24,343 bases of DNA from an uncultured Oscillibacter sp. (GCA_948902155.1 CAQVQZ010000008.1:1-24343); one strand, 5' to 3'. Shown: positions 14,905 to 22,443, counted from the first letter of the stretch. Numbers and translations: made by a program. The notes: a model not told the origin generated them from the sequence alone.

Positions 14905-15988
14905 GAGCATGTCTCCGGAGCGCATCCGGAGCCGGATTCTGTCCCGCCTGAAAACCGATCTGCAAACCCGGGAGGGCAGCTTTACCAACGACGTCATCGC
15001 CGCGGCGGCGGCGGAGCTGAGCGAGTGCTACCACAGCCTGGACGCGCTGCTCCCGGCCTTCTACGTGGACGAGACCAGCGGGCCCTACATCGACAAGCAG
15101 GCGGGCATCGTGGGCATCGTCCGCAAGAGCGGGACCAGGGCCTCGTGCGTCATTACCTTCACCGGGGCGAACGGGGCCACGGTCCCCGCCGGGGCGGTCT
15201 ATTACACGGCCTCCGGCCTGGCCTTCGCGCTGGAGCAGGCCGTCACCCTCCGCGACGGGACGGGGCAGGGGCTTCTGATCGCCGCCGAGGTGGGCGACGC
15301 CTACAACATCGCCCCCGGGGAAATTGTCTCCGCCCTGCGGAACTACACCGGCGTGTCCGAATACGCCAATGAGGCCGCGGACGGCGGGGCGGACCCGGAG
15401 ACGGACGAGGCCCTGCTGAGCCGCTACCTGGAGCGGATGCGCAAGCCCGCCACCTCCGGCAACCCCTATCACTACCAGCAGTGGGCCAAGGAGGTGGAGG
15501 GCGTGGGCGCGGCCCGGATCGTCAGCAAATGGAACGGCCCGGGCACCGTGAAGGTCATCGCAGCCGACCAGGACCTCCAGCCCGCCACGGCCGCGGCGGT
15601 GGCGGCCTGCGCCGCCCACATCGAGGCGGAGCGCCCCATCGGCCCGGAGGTCACCGTGGAGGCCGCCAAGACCCTGGAGGTCCGGGTGGACGCCGCCGTA
15701 ACCCTGGAGCCCTCCTCCAGCCCGGTCACCGTACGGGCGGCGCTGGAGGAGACCCTGGGGGCCTATCTCCGGCAGCTGGCCTCCGCGGCCTTTGAGGACA
15801 GCGTGGACTTGCAGTTCGAGACCCTGGACAAGGGCAGCTATCCGATTCTTTTCAACCGGATCGCCTTTTTGCTGCTGTCCATCCCCGGCGTGGTGGACTA
15901 CACCTCCCTGACCCTGAACGGCGCTTCCGGGAACCTCACCGTCCCGGCGGACGCCCTGCCGGTGCTGAAGGGGGTGACGGTGACGTGA
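14897..15988 (+). CDS. Baseplate J-like protein (XkdT-like)
   Basis: A 363-residue wedge protein. ATG 14897 lies nine bases after GGGGAGG; upstream codons in frame lie within the previous gene. Diagnostic stretches: PYIDKQAGIVGIVRKSGTRA, VPAGAVYYTASGLAFALEQA, DEALLSRYLERMRKPATSGN and YHYQQWAKEVEGVGAARIV, all usual for Baseplate_J/gp47. It builds the baseplate wedge ring and triggers sheath contraction with its partner encoded next. Confidence 0.92.
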   Translation: MYESMSPERIRSRILSRLKTDLQTREGSFTNDVIAAAAAELSECYHSLDALLPAFYVDETSGPYIDKQAGIVGIVRKSGTRASCVITFTGANGATVPAGAVYYTASGLAFALEQAVTLRDGTGQGLLIAAEVGDAYNIAPGEIVSALRNYTGVSEYANEAADGGADPETDEALLSRYLERMRKPATSGNPYHYQQWAKEVEGVGAARIVSKWNGPGTVKVIAADQDLQPATAAAVAACAAHIEAERPIGPEVTVEAAKTLEVRVDAAVTLEPSSSPVTVRAALEETLGAYLRQLASAAFEDSVDLQFETLDKGSYPILFNRIAFLLLSIPGVVDYTSLTLNGASGNLTVPADALPVLKGVTVT

Positions 15989-16572
15989 GGCCCTTCATTT
16001 CCCGCTATCCAAAATTTATGGCGAACTCCCCGGAGTTCCGGGACCTCCAGCAGGCGCTGGAGCCGGAGCTGCTGGAGCTGTGGGCGGCCTGGGAAAGCGC
16101 CCTGGCCCAGCTCTGCGCGGAGACGGCCACCTGGGGCCTGCGGTACTGGGAGCAGACTCTGGGCATCCCTGTGGACGAGAACAAGGCCCTGGCCGCCCGC
16201 CGCAGCCGGGTCCGGGTGAAGCTGCTGGGGGTGGACGTGACCACCGTGGCCCTGGTCCGCAGCTCCGCGGAGATTTACACCGGCCTGAAGGCGGAGATCA
16301 CCGAGTTTGCCCGGGAATTCCGGTTCGAGATCCGCTTCGGGGATTACCAGGGCGTCCCGCCCAACCTCCGGGACCTGACCCTCTCCCTCCGGGAGATTCT
16401 GCCGGCACATCTGGTGCTGGATTACCACTTTGTCTATGTCGTGGAGGAGCCCGTCGGCGCGTGCGCCGCCGCCGTTTCCGAGACCCGCCCCCAGGTGGAG
16501 GTCTGGCCCCGGGCGGCAGTTTTGGAACATCAAAGCCGGGTCCGCCCGGCGGAACAGGAGGAAGCATCATGA
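15985..16572 (+). CDS. Baseplate protein, DUF2313 (XkdU/YmfQ-like)
   Basis: A 195-residue protein with a GTG start overlapping the baseplate J stop (GTGA). WGLRYWEQTLGIPVDENKAL, RRSRVRVKLLGVDVTTVALV and LREILPAHLVLDYHFVYV match DUF2313, the partner of the J protein that anchors tail fibres. A hydrophilic C-terminal tail follows. The stop overlaps the fibre gene ATG. Confidence 0.85.
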   Translation: MRPFISRYPKFMANSPEFRDLQQALEPELLELWAAWESALAQLCAETATWGLRYWEQTLGIPVDENKALAARRSRVRVKLLGVDVTTVALVRSSAEIYTGLKAEITEFAREFRFEIRFGDYQGVPPNLRDLTLSLREILPAHLVLDYHFVYVVEEPVGACAAAVSETRPQVEVWPRAAVLEHQSRVRPAEQEEAS

Positions 16573-18260
16573 GCGTGGAAGAAGCCGTCCGGTATGAGAC
16601 GATTCTCACCGCCCAGGGCGCGGCGGCCCTCGCCGCCTGCATCCTGGACGGGACGAAGCTGGAGATCACGCATATCGCGGCGGGCGACGGCGGCGGGGCC
16701 TGGTACAGGCCCCGGGAGGAGCAGTCCGCCCTGGTCCGGGAGACCTGGCGGGGGAAGGTCCTGGCCTGCGAGAAGAACCCCCTGAGCGCCAATATGCTGG
16801 ACATCAAGGGAATCATCCCCTCCGACGCGGGGGGCTTCGTCGTGCGGGAGCTGGGCGTGTTTGACAAGGACGGTACGCTGATCGGCGTGTGCAACACGCC
16901 GGAGATGGAGAAGGCGGACGTCTCCACCGGCGCGGGCGGCAAGCTGGACCTCATCATGCACCTGCTGGTGACGGACGCCAACGCGGTGAAGGTGTTTGTC
17001 AAGCCCTCCCTGGACACCATCAGCCTGGAGGACGCGCTGAAGCTGATCGACGAGCGGCTGGAAAATCTGGAGGATATCGTCACGGCCCAGGGCGGCGGGG
17101 AGCTGCTGCTGCCGGATATCCTGGGCGGTGGGCCTTATGAGATCATGTTTACCGAGGAGGAGACGGAGGAGTTTGCCCTCAAGTCGGATTTGAGCAAATA
17201 CGCGACGAAAGAAAGCCCGGTATTCACGGGGGCTGTGACGCTGGGTACCCGCAGCCAGAATAAAGACGCCGGAGACTCTTCTTTCGCGATTGGCGCTGAC
17301 ACCATCGCAAGCGGAAAATGGACGCTTGTCATCGGCTCCGGCGCGGCGGCAACAGCGGATAACGCGGTCGCCACGGGCTTTGGCACGCTGGCCTCTGGAC
17401 CCAACTCCCGCGCGGAGGGCTACAAAACCGTCGCATCGGGGAACTGCGCTCATGCCGAAGGCAGCAATACGGAGGCTTCCGGTATGTACGCTCACGCGGA
17501 GGGGCTGTCCACCCACGCCGCCGGGACCGCTTCTTACGCGGCGGGATTCCACACAAAGGCCAACAACTATCAGCATGTGATCGGAACGCATAATGTCGAG
17601 CAGACAGACGGCAGCATAAACGGAGGAGACCGGTTTACCGTCGGCGGCGGGACATCCGGCAGCGCCCCCTTCAACGCCTTCCGCGTCCACTCCAACGGCG
17701 GCGTGTTCGGCGGTGAATACCACGCCTCCGGCGCGGACTACGCGGAAATCTACGAGTGGGGGGATGGTAATCCGGACGCCGAGGACCGGGTGGGCCGCTT
17801 TGTCGTCCTGGACGGTGAGCGTATCCGCCTGGCCGGACCGGAGGACAGCCCTCTCGACCTTCTGGGAATCGTCTCAGCCCATCCCTCCATTACCGGCGAT
17901 TCTTACGAGGACCAGTGGCGGGGCATGTATCTGCGGGACGTCTTCGGGCGGCTGCTTTACGAGGACGCGGAGGCGGAGGACCCGGAGCATCCCGGCCAAA
18001 CCGTCCCGGAACGCCGCCGGAAGCTGAACCCGGCCTATGACCCCTCCCAGGTGTATATCCCCCAGTCCAAGCGCCCGGAGAAAGCCGCCGTGGGTCTTCT
18101 GGGCAAGCTGGTGCTCATCGACGACGGCTCCTGCCGGGTGAACGGCTGGTGTGCCGCAGGTCCCGGCGGCGTGGCTGCGCGGTCGGAGGGGCGGACCCGC
18201 TTCCGGGTCATGTCCCGTCTGGACCCCACCCACATCCGCGTGAACATCATGCCGCAATAA
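16569..18260 (+). CDS. Tail fibre with YadA-like repeats and Peptidase_G2 domain
   Basis: A 563-residue fibre. Residues 1-150 are a P2 gpH-type baseplate-attachment domain (THIAAGDGGGAWYRP, then FVVRELGVFDKDGTLIGVCN). Residues 155-180 look like a coiled coil. Residues ~238-331 are YadA-head-like repeats of the type SFAIGADTIASGKWT, AHAEGSNTEASGMY and AHAEGLSTHAAG. Residues ~384-563 match the Peptidase_G2 intramolecular chaperone: GADYAEIYEW, then LLGIVSAHPSITGD, YIPQSKRPEKAAVGLLGKLV and a closing SRLDPTHIRVNIMPQ. Such domains trimerise the fibre and then cut themselves off. ATG 16569 is behind GGAGGAAG. The repeat region is lower in GC than its flanks, suggesting exchange. Confidence 0.88.
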   Translation: MSVEEAVRYETILTAQGAAALAACILDGTKLEITHIAAGDGGGAWYRPREEQSALVRETWRGKVLACEKNPLSANMLDIKGIIPSDAGGFVVRELGVFDKDGTLIGVCNTPEMEKADVSTGAGGKLDLIMHLLVTDANAVKVFVKPSLDTISLEDALKLIDERLENLEDIVTAQGGGELLLPDILGGGPYEIMFTEEETEEFALKSDLSKYATKESPVFTGAVTLGTRSQNKDAGDSSFAIGADTIASGKWTLVIGSGAAATADNAVATGFGTLASGPNSRAEGYKTVASGNCAHAEGSNTEASGMYAHAEGLSTHAAGTASYAAGFHTKANNYQHVIGTHNVEQTDGSINGGDRFTVGGGTSGSAPFNAFRVHSNGGVFGGEYHASGADYAEIYEWGDGNPDAEDRVGRFVVLDGERIRLAGPEDSPLDLLGIVSAHPSITGDSYEDQWRGMYLRDVFGRLLYEDAEAEDPEHPGQTVPERRRKLNPAYDPSQVYIPQSKRPEKAAVGLLGKLVLIDDGSCRVNGWCAAGPGGVAARSEGRTRFRVMSRLDPTHIRVNIMPQ

Positions 18261-18270
18261 GGAGGACGCC

Positions 18271-18873
18271 ATGTCGATTAAGGTACGCAAGAAGGGCTCC
18301 GGCAAGTGGACCTTCGTGTCCGGACTGGGCAGGCCTGGCCCGGCTGGTTCCGGCGGCGGCAGCGGCGCCGCCTATGAGGCCGGAGAGGGCATCATCATCA
18401 CCGCCACGGAGTCCGGGAGTGAAATCCGCGTCGCGGTCCCGGTGATTCCCCTGACCAAGGCGGAGTACGAAGCCCTGTCCGGCGAAGAGCGCCAAAAACA
18501 GGCGCTCTACGTCATCACCGACGGCGAGGTGAGCGGCGAACCCTCCGGCGGGACTGCCGGCGTCGCCAGCTTCAAGGGGCGCTCCGGGGCCGTCATGCCC
18601 CTGGAGGGAGACTACACGGCGGAGATGGTGGGCGCGCGGCCGGATACCTGGACGCCGACGGCGGCGGACGTGGGGGCCCGTCCGGATACCTGGACGCCGA
18701 CAGCGGCGGACGTGGGGGCCCGTCCGGATACCTGGACGCCGACAGCGGCGGACGTGGGGGCCCGTCCGGATACCTGGATGCCCACGGCGGAGGATATTGG
18801 CGCGGCCACTCCCGCCGGCGTCGCCGCGGCGATCCAGGCGGCGGTTCTGGACAGTTGGGAGGCGAGCTATTGA
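18271..18873 (+). CDS. Tail fibre protein with four tandem 14-residue repeats
   Basis: A 200-residue protein with ATG behind AAGGAGGACGCC. It has a basic start (MSIKVRKKGSGKWTFVSGLG), a Gly-rich stretch, then PLTKAEYEALSGEERQKQAL, a segment common in clostridial phage fibres. VASFKGRSGAVMPLEGDYTA precedes four repeats of VGARPDTWTPTAAD (residues 120-175). It ends in an Ala-rich helix. The frame overlaps the next gene by four bases (TTGA). The repeats probably form a rod or spacer in the distal fibre. Confidence 0.78.
   Translation: MSIKVRKKGSGKWTFVSGLGRPGPAGSGGGSGAAYEAGEGIIITATESGSEIRVAVPVIPLTKAEYEALSGEERQKQALYVITDGEVSGEPSGGTAGVASFKGRSGAVMPLEGDYTAEMVGARPDTWTPTAADVGARPDTWTPTAADVGARPDTWTPTAADVGARPDTWMPTAEDIGAATPAGVAAAIQAAVLDSWEASY
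18628..18795 (+). repeat. Four tandem 42-bp repeats in the fibre gene
   Basis: Units at 18628-18669, 18670-18711, 18712-18753 and 18754-18795. Units 2 and 3 are identical. Unit 1 differs at third-codon positions near its start and end, and unit 4 diverges at its end (TWMPTAED). Each encodes 14 residues, so copy-number change keeps the frame. Confidence 0.95.
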
Positions 18874-19733
18874 GCACGCAGGAAGTTCACCTGAAGGCGA
18901 TCGCCGACGCGATTCGGGAGAAGGAGGGCGGCGCGGCTCCTATCCCGGCGAAGGCCTTCGCGGACCGGATTCTCGCGCTTCCCGTGGGCGTGGAAAGCCC
19001 CTCCGTCACCCTGCCGGAGGCCTCGACGCAGGAAGAGCAGCTGACTCGGATTGCCGCCGCCATCCGGGCCAAGGAGGGCGGAACCGGCGCCATTCCCGCC
19101 AGCCGGTTTGCCGAGCGGATTCGGGCCCTCACGAAGCAGACCGTCAGCCGCCTCCCGGAGGGATATACGGAGGTGGAGTACGTCGATATCCGCGGGAATG
19201 TGGGCATCTCGCTGGGCACAACCATCAATCCATCGACCTTCCGAATGGTCATGGATCTGTCCGTGTATCCATACGAGTCCGGGCATGAGCAGATTCTGAT
19301 CTGCAACGCAAGCGGCAGTCAAAAAACGTGGATTTACCGGCAAAGCGCGTCCTCCATTGGATACATGCTCAGACTCGCGGACAATGACGCGTACATATCT
19401 CTTGCGATCCCAAGCGGCAAAAGGATCGCCTTGGATTTGGATTGGAAAAACCAGACGATCACGGCCGGCGGGATTGGGAGGACCATCCAGAACGCGAATT
19501 ACACAACCGGGACGGCATTCCTCTTTGCGTCCACAGGAGCTGGGGGCCACCCCGCTCTGCCCTGCAGGCTCTATTCCGTCCAAATCTATAAAAGCGGCAG
19601 CTTGCAGAAGGAACTCGTTCCATGCGTTCAAAACAGTTCCGGCTCCGCCGGGCTGTATGACATGAGCTCCAATTTTTTTAGAACCAAAGGAACGAGCAAC
19701 ACCGGCACGATCACCCCCGGCCCCGCCGTGTAA
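18870..19733 (+). CDS. Candidate receptor-binding tail protein with LamG-like domain
   Basis: A 287-residue protein with a TTG start overlapping the previous stop (TTGA), seven bases after GGGAGG. Two copies of a short helical motif open the protein: LKAIADAIREKEGGAAPIPA (from residue 9) and LTRIAAAIRAKEGGTGAIPA (from 58), each ending in FA.RI.AL. From residue 95, RLPEGYTEVEYVDIRGN starts a LamG/concanavalin-like domain; the end, GLYDMSSNFFRTKGTSNTGT, is typical of this class. The domain probably binds host surface carbohydrate. From ~19190 to the end the DNA is noticeably lower in GC, suggesting domain swapping. Confidence 0.75.
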   Translation: MSTQEVHLKAIADAIREKEGGAAPIPAKAFADRILALPVGVESPSVTLPEASTQEEQLTRIAAAIRAKEGGTGAIPASRFAERIRALTKQTVSRLPEGYTEVEYVDIRGNVGISLGTTINPSTFRMVMDLSVYPYESGHEQILICNASGSQKTWIYRQSASSIGYMLRLADNDAYISLAIPSGKRIALDLDWKNQTITAGGIGRTIQNANYTTGTAFLFASTGAGGHPALPCRLYSVQIYKSGSLQKELVPCVQNSSGSAGLYDMSSNFFRTKGTSNTGTITPGPAV

Positions 19734-19767
19734 AAAGCGCAGCGTTCCCATTTCAAAGGAGGATGAC

Positions 19768-19974
19768 ATGCAATTTTTTTATCAAGGCCAGGAGATTACC
19801 GCGGTATACGGAGGCTCCGGCGGCGGGATCACGGTCCACCGCGACCTCTCCGGCCGGGAGGAAGCGGACCAGCACCCGATCAGCGCGATCGAGGGATTGG
19901 AGGAGGCGCTGTCCCGGATTCCGGACTCGATGGAAGCGCTGACAGATGAGGAGCTGGAAAAGCTTTTAAAATGA
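19768..19974 (+). CDS. Small tail-associated protein (68 residues)
   Basis: ATG behind AAAGGAGGATGAC. It starts MQFFYQGQEITAVYGGSGGG and continues with ADQHPISAIEGLEEALSRIP, a motif often found in clostridial phage tail proteins. The C-terminus is acidic and helical (TDEELEKLL). It could be a fibre-associated adaptor or chaperone; function unknown. Confidence 0.65.
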   Translation: MQFFYQGQEITAVYGGSGGGITVHRDLSGREEADQHPISAIEGLEEALSRIPDSMEALTDEELEKLLK

Positions 19975-20033
19975 GCATTTGGACAGCGCCGGCGCTTGAG
20001 GGGGGTGAGGAGATGAAGAAGTTCCTGCGCTGA
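19971..20033 (+). CDS. Possible 20-residue peptide
   Basis: ATG overlaps the preceding stop (ATGA). The frame begins MSIWTAP and ends MKKFLR. An internal ATG behind GGGGGTGAGGAG would give only six residues. It may be a real micro-peptide or a remnant (for instance of an XkdX-like short protein), but the evidence is only coupling. Confidence 0.25.
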   Translation: MSIWTAPALEGGEEMKKFLR

Positions 20034-20049
20034 GCGGAAGGAGGCCATC

Positions 20050-20283
20050 ATGCTGCTGAGCGAAATGTCGTTGGAATATCAAAAAAGCAAGCTCGCTTTC
20101 TCCGCCCGTATCAAGGAGCTGCGGGCGGCCGCCAAGGCCGAAACGGACCCCACGAGGGCGTCGGCGCTCGAGGTCCGTGCCAGAAACCTGGAGCCGCTCC
20201 GGAAGGAAGCCGGTGATCTGGCGGAGCTCACGGCCCGATACTACGAAAGGGGCTATTGCAGGAATGACAAATATACGCTATAG
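20050..20283 (+). CDS. Small helical phage protein of unknown function
   Basis: A 77-residue protein with ATG behind GGAAGGAGG. Sequence such as MSLEYQKSKLAFSARIKELR and EVRARNLEPLRKEAGDLAEL predicts two long charged helices, ending ARYYERGYCRNDKYTL. Similar small proteins precede the sigma-like gene in related prophages, as I recall. Its last 20 bases overlap the next gene, so expression is probably coupled. Confidence 0.65.
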   Translation: MLLSEMSLEYQKSKLAFSARIKELRAAAKAETDPTRASALEVRARNLEPLRKEAGDLAELTARYYERGYCRNDKYTL

Positions 20284-20572
20284 GGAAAAATTAGACACCA
20301 GGGCCAGCGAATGGGTCGGCGACATGACGGTATGGCTCCGGGAGAACGCCGCGGACAACAGCGATCAGCGGGAGCGCCTGCTCAAAAACCTCCGCAAGGT
20401 CATGCGGGACGAACTGACCCCGCGCCAGCGGCAGATCGTGGAGATGTACTACTTCCAGCGAAAGAATATGCCCGCGATTGCGAAGGAGCTTGGCCTTAAC
20501 GGCTCCACCGTCTCCCGCACACTCAAACGCGGAAAGGCCCGGATTCAAAGGTACCTCAAGTATTCGTTTTAA
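20264..20572 (+). CDS. Sigma-70 region 4-like DNA-binding protein
   Basis: A 102-residue protein starting at ATG 20264. Residues 50-100 are a clear region 4 helix-turn-helix: ELTPRQRQIVEMYYFQRKNM, then PAIAKELGLNGSTVSRTLKR and a basic end KARIQRYLKY. The N-terminal half is a short helical segment without recognisable region 2, so it is unlikely to be a complete sigma factor. It could be a late-gene activator or a -35-binding accessory factor. The nearest upstream ribosome binding site is weak, consistent with coupling to the overlapping previous gene. Confidence 0.8.
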   Translation: MTNIRYREKLDTRASEWVGDMTVWLRENAADNSDQRERLLKNLRKVMRDELTPRQRQIVEMYYFQRKNMPAIAKELGLNGSTVSRTLKRGKARIQRYLKYSF

Positions 20573-20599
20573 CCATAAGCAAAGGAGAGATGCGACATT

Positions 20600-20845
20600 A
20601 TGAGCGACGCGGTGCTGGTGGCGCTCATCGGCCTGGCCGGCTCCGGCCTGGGGTCGGTGCTGGGCATCCTGGTGAGCTCCAAGCTGACCCAATACCGGCT
20701 GGAGCAGCTGGAGAAAAAGGTCGAGGTCCATAACAAGGTGATCGACCGGGTTTACAAGCTGGAGGAGCGCACGGAGCTTCAGGAGGAAAAGATCAAGGTG
20801 GCGAACCACCGCATTGAGGACCTGGAGCGGAGAGTGGAGGCGTAA
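20600..20845 (+). CDS. XhlA-like holin-associated membrane protein
   Basis: An 81-residue protein with ATG behind AAAGGAGAG. There is one N-terminal membrane helix (residues ~4-25, VLVALIGLAGSGLGSVLGIL), then a continuous coiled coil (YRLEQLEKKVEVHNKVIDRV and later IKVANHRIEDLERRV). This reverses the XhlA order (coiled coil then helix) but fits small helix-plus-coil proteins in lysis cassettes. Probable role: helper of the holin. Confidence 0.6.
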   Translation: MSDAVLVALIGLAGSGLGSVLGILVSSKLTQYRLEQLEKKVEVHNKVIDRVYKLEERTELQEEKIKVANHRIEDLERRVEA

Positions 20846-20981
20846 GGCGGTTCCCCGCCCTCCTGGAGGCCGCTCCGGCGGCCGGAAGCGTCGGCCTGGT
20901 AATTCCCCTTGGAAAGCGGCGGGAGCGCTCCGCGGCCTTTCTGAGGGCCGTGGCGCGGGTTAAGAGTAGAGGAGGGAGCAC

Positions 20982-21227
20982 ATGCGCGGCAAGCGTCAGA
21001 AAAAGCGCAATACCTCCAACGTCATTCTGCTGGCAATGGGCGTCTTCGCTCTGGTGTTCATTGTGGCCATGAGCGTCATATTCTGTATCAAGGGCTCCGT
21101 GCCCGACACACTGATTCAGTACACCCTCGGGGCCGGGGGCGTGGAGGCCCTGCTGCTGGCGGGAATTAAAATTTCGAAGGTCCGGGCGAGGGAAGCGCTT
21201 GGGGAAGAGGAGAATACATATGAATGA
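20982..21227 (+). CDS. Small two-helix membrane protein of the lysis cassette
   Basis: An 81-residue protein with ATG behind GGAGGGAGCAC. The N-terminus is highly basic (MRGKRQKKRNTSN). Membrane helices lie at about 14-37 (VILLAMGVFALVFIVAMSVI) and 48-66 (TLGAGGVEALLLAGIKI). Inserted between the XhlA-like gene and the LLH holin, it may be a second holin or antiholin. I do not recognise a family. The 3' end overlaps the next gene by eight bases. The 136 bp before it (20846-20981) hold no gene I can support. Confidence 0.6.
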   Translation: MRGKRQKKRNTSNVILLAMGVFALVFIVAMSVIFCIKGSVPDTLIQYTLGAGGVEALLLAGIKISKVRAREALGEEENTYE

Positions 21228-21579
21228 TCTGCTGTACGATATCGTTGGGAAACTGCTGGCGGCGCTGACGGTGGGGCTGCTGGCCTATCTGACGCCGCGG
21301 GCGAAGGCATGGTTTGAGGCCAACGCCGACGCCGCGACCCAGGAGAACATCCGGCGGCTGGTGGAGTCCTTCGCCAGGGCGGCGGAGCAGCTGTACCACG
21401 ACCAGGACCCGGAGGGGACAAAGCGGCAGCTGTTCGTTCTGGAGCAGCTGCGGAACGCAGGCATCGTGGTCACCGAGGCGGTCATCAACATGATCGAGGG
21501 CGCTGTGTGGGAGATCAACACCGAAACGAAAAAGGCCCTGGTCCAGACCAAGGAGATCGTCTCCGGGGGCGCGCAATGA
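21220..21579 (+). CDS. Phage holin, LLH family
   Basis: A 119-residue protein with ATG 21220 behind GGGGAAGAGGAG. One N-terminal membrane helix (YDIVGKLLAALTVGLLAYLT) is followed by a soluble helical part, RLVESFARAAEQLYHDQDPE, then KRQLFVLEQLRNAGIVVTEA, which is the LLH pattern. It should form the membrane lesion that lets the endolysin out. The stop overlaps the endolysin ATG (ATGA). Confidence 0.85.
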   Translation: MNDLLYDIVGKLLAALTVGLLAYLTPRAKAWFEANADAATQENIRRLVESFARAAEQLYHDQDPEGTKRQLFVLEQLRNAGIVVTEAVINMIEGAVWEINTETKKALVQTKEIVSGGAQ

Positions 21580-22271
21580 CCGCCGAAGCGGTGCTTGCCG
21601 TCGCCCGGAGGGAGCTGGGGACCAAGGAGTCCCCGGCGAATTCCAACCGGGTGAAGTACAACACCTGGTATTATGGCCGGGAGGTCTCCGGGCCCGCTTA
21701 CCCGTGGTGCATGGTGTTTGTGCAGTGGTGCTTTGCCCAGGCCGGGGCGGAGAAGCTGCTGCCTCTCCGGACCGCCTCCTGCGGGGCGCTGATGAGTGCC
21801 GCCAAAAGAGCGGGGCTGTGGGTGACGAGGGACTACCGCCCCGGGGACGTGGTGATCTACGACTTCCCCGGCGGCGCGGCAACGGACCACACCGGCATTG
21901 TGGAAACGGCGACGCCCGCCGGCATTACAGCCATCGAGGGCAACACCAGCCAGGCTGGGAGCCAGTCCAACGGCGGCGAGGTGTGCCGGAAGAACCGGAA
22001 GTACAGCTTGATCGTGGGCGCGGTGCGCCCGAAGTTTGAGGAGGATGAGATGGATATTTCGAAACTGACCGACGCGGAGGTCCTTCAGCTGGGCAAGCGC
22101 CTCCAGGAGGTGATGAGCAGGCAGCCCGTCAGCCCCAAGCTGGCGGCGGAGCTTCAGGAGGCTAAGGCCCGGGGCATTACCGACGGGAGCAACCCCGGCG
22201 CCTTCTGCACCCGGGCCCAGGCGGCAGTCATGACGCTGCGGGCGGCGAAAAAGAAGGAGGGCGTCATTTGA
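21576..22271 (+). CDS. Endolysin: CHAP amidase/endopeptidase with C-terminal SLH-like motif
   Basis: A 231-residue protein, no signal peptide, so it depends on the holin for export. The CHAP domain covers residues 1-152: catalytic Cys45 in YPWCMVFVQWCF, His105 in TDHTGIVE, and Glu121/Asn123 in IEGNTS. A linker (PKFEEDEMDISKLTDAEVLQ) leads to residues ~195-224, EAKARGITDGSNPGAFCTRA then QAAVMTLRAAKK, which resembles the second half of an SLH (S-layer homology) motif and may target the cell wall. The stop lies in a perfect inverted repeat shared with a convergent gene. Confidence 0.9.
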   Translation: MTAEAVLAVARRELGTKESPANSNRVKYNTWYYGREVSGPAYPWCMVFVQWCFAQAGAEKLLPLRTASCGALMSAAKRAGLWVTRDYRPGDVVIYDFPGGAATDHTGIVETATPAGITAIEGNTSQAGSQSNGGEVCRKNRKYSLIVGAVRPKFEEDEMDISKLTDAEVLQLGKRLQEVMSRQPVSPKLAAELQEAKARGITDGSNPGAFCTRAQAAVMTLRAAKKKEGVI

Positions 22272-22279
22272 CGCCCTCC
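22248..22279 (-). terminator. Terminator palindrome shared by convergent genes
   Basis: Arms GGAGGGCGTCA (22256-22266) and TGACGCCCTCC (22269-22279) form a perfect 24-bp palindrome containing the stop codons of both the endolysin (plus) and the Arc-like gene (minus). On the minus strand it is followed by TTCTTTTT, a good terminator. On the plus strand there is no T run, so it is weak in that direction. Confidence 0.65.
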
Positions 22280-22443
22280 AAATCTTCCCGACGGATTTCG
22301 CCGTGTTCCGACTCCCAGGTTTTGATATACTGGCGGCAAGCCCAGTCGATTTCCTTGATGCGTGACCGCCCGAAGTATTTTGCGATATAGCTCATTTTCT
22401 CCGCGGTCTCATCATCCATGACCATTGTGAACTTGGTGCTCAT
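22264..22443 (-). CDS. Arc-like ribbon-helix-helix protein (59 residues)
   Basis: ATG 22443 follows GAGGTGATG on the minus strand. The protein begins MSTKFTMVMDDETAEKMSYI, with a short strand (KFTMVMD) then helix A, and continues with YFGRSRIKEIDWACRQYIKT (helix B), the layout of MetJ/Arc DNA-binding proteins. It converges on the endolysin, overlapping its 3' end by eight bases. Its DNA is lower in GC than the late operon. A likely role is repression of a nearby promoter or of its own gene; targets cannot be seen. Confidence 0.7.
   Translation of the reverse strand: MSTKFTMVMDDETAEKMSYIAKYFGRSRIKEIDWACRQYIKTWESEHGEIRREDLEGVK

Noticed and set aside
16080..16568. Upstream extension of the fibre reading frame
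   Set aside because: That part is the DUF2313 gene in another frame; ATG 16569 has a good ribosome binding site and begins the conserved attachment domain.
18628..18795. CRISPR array
   Set aside because: The repeats are contiguous, in frame, and have no spacers; they are tandem coding repeats.
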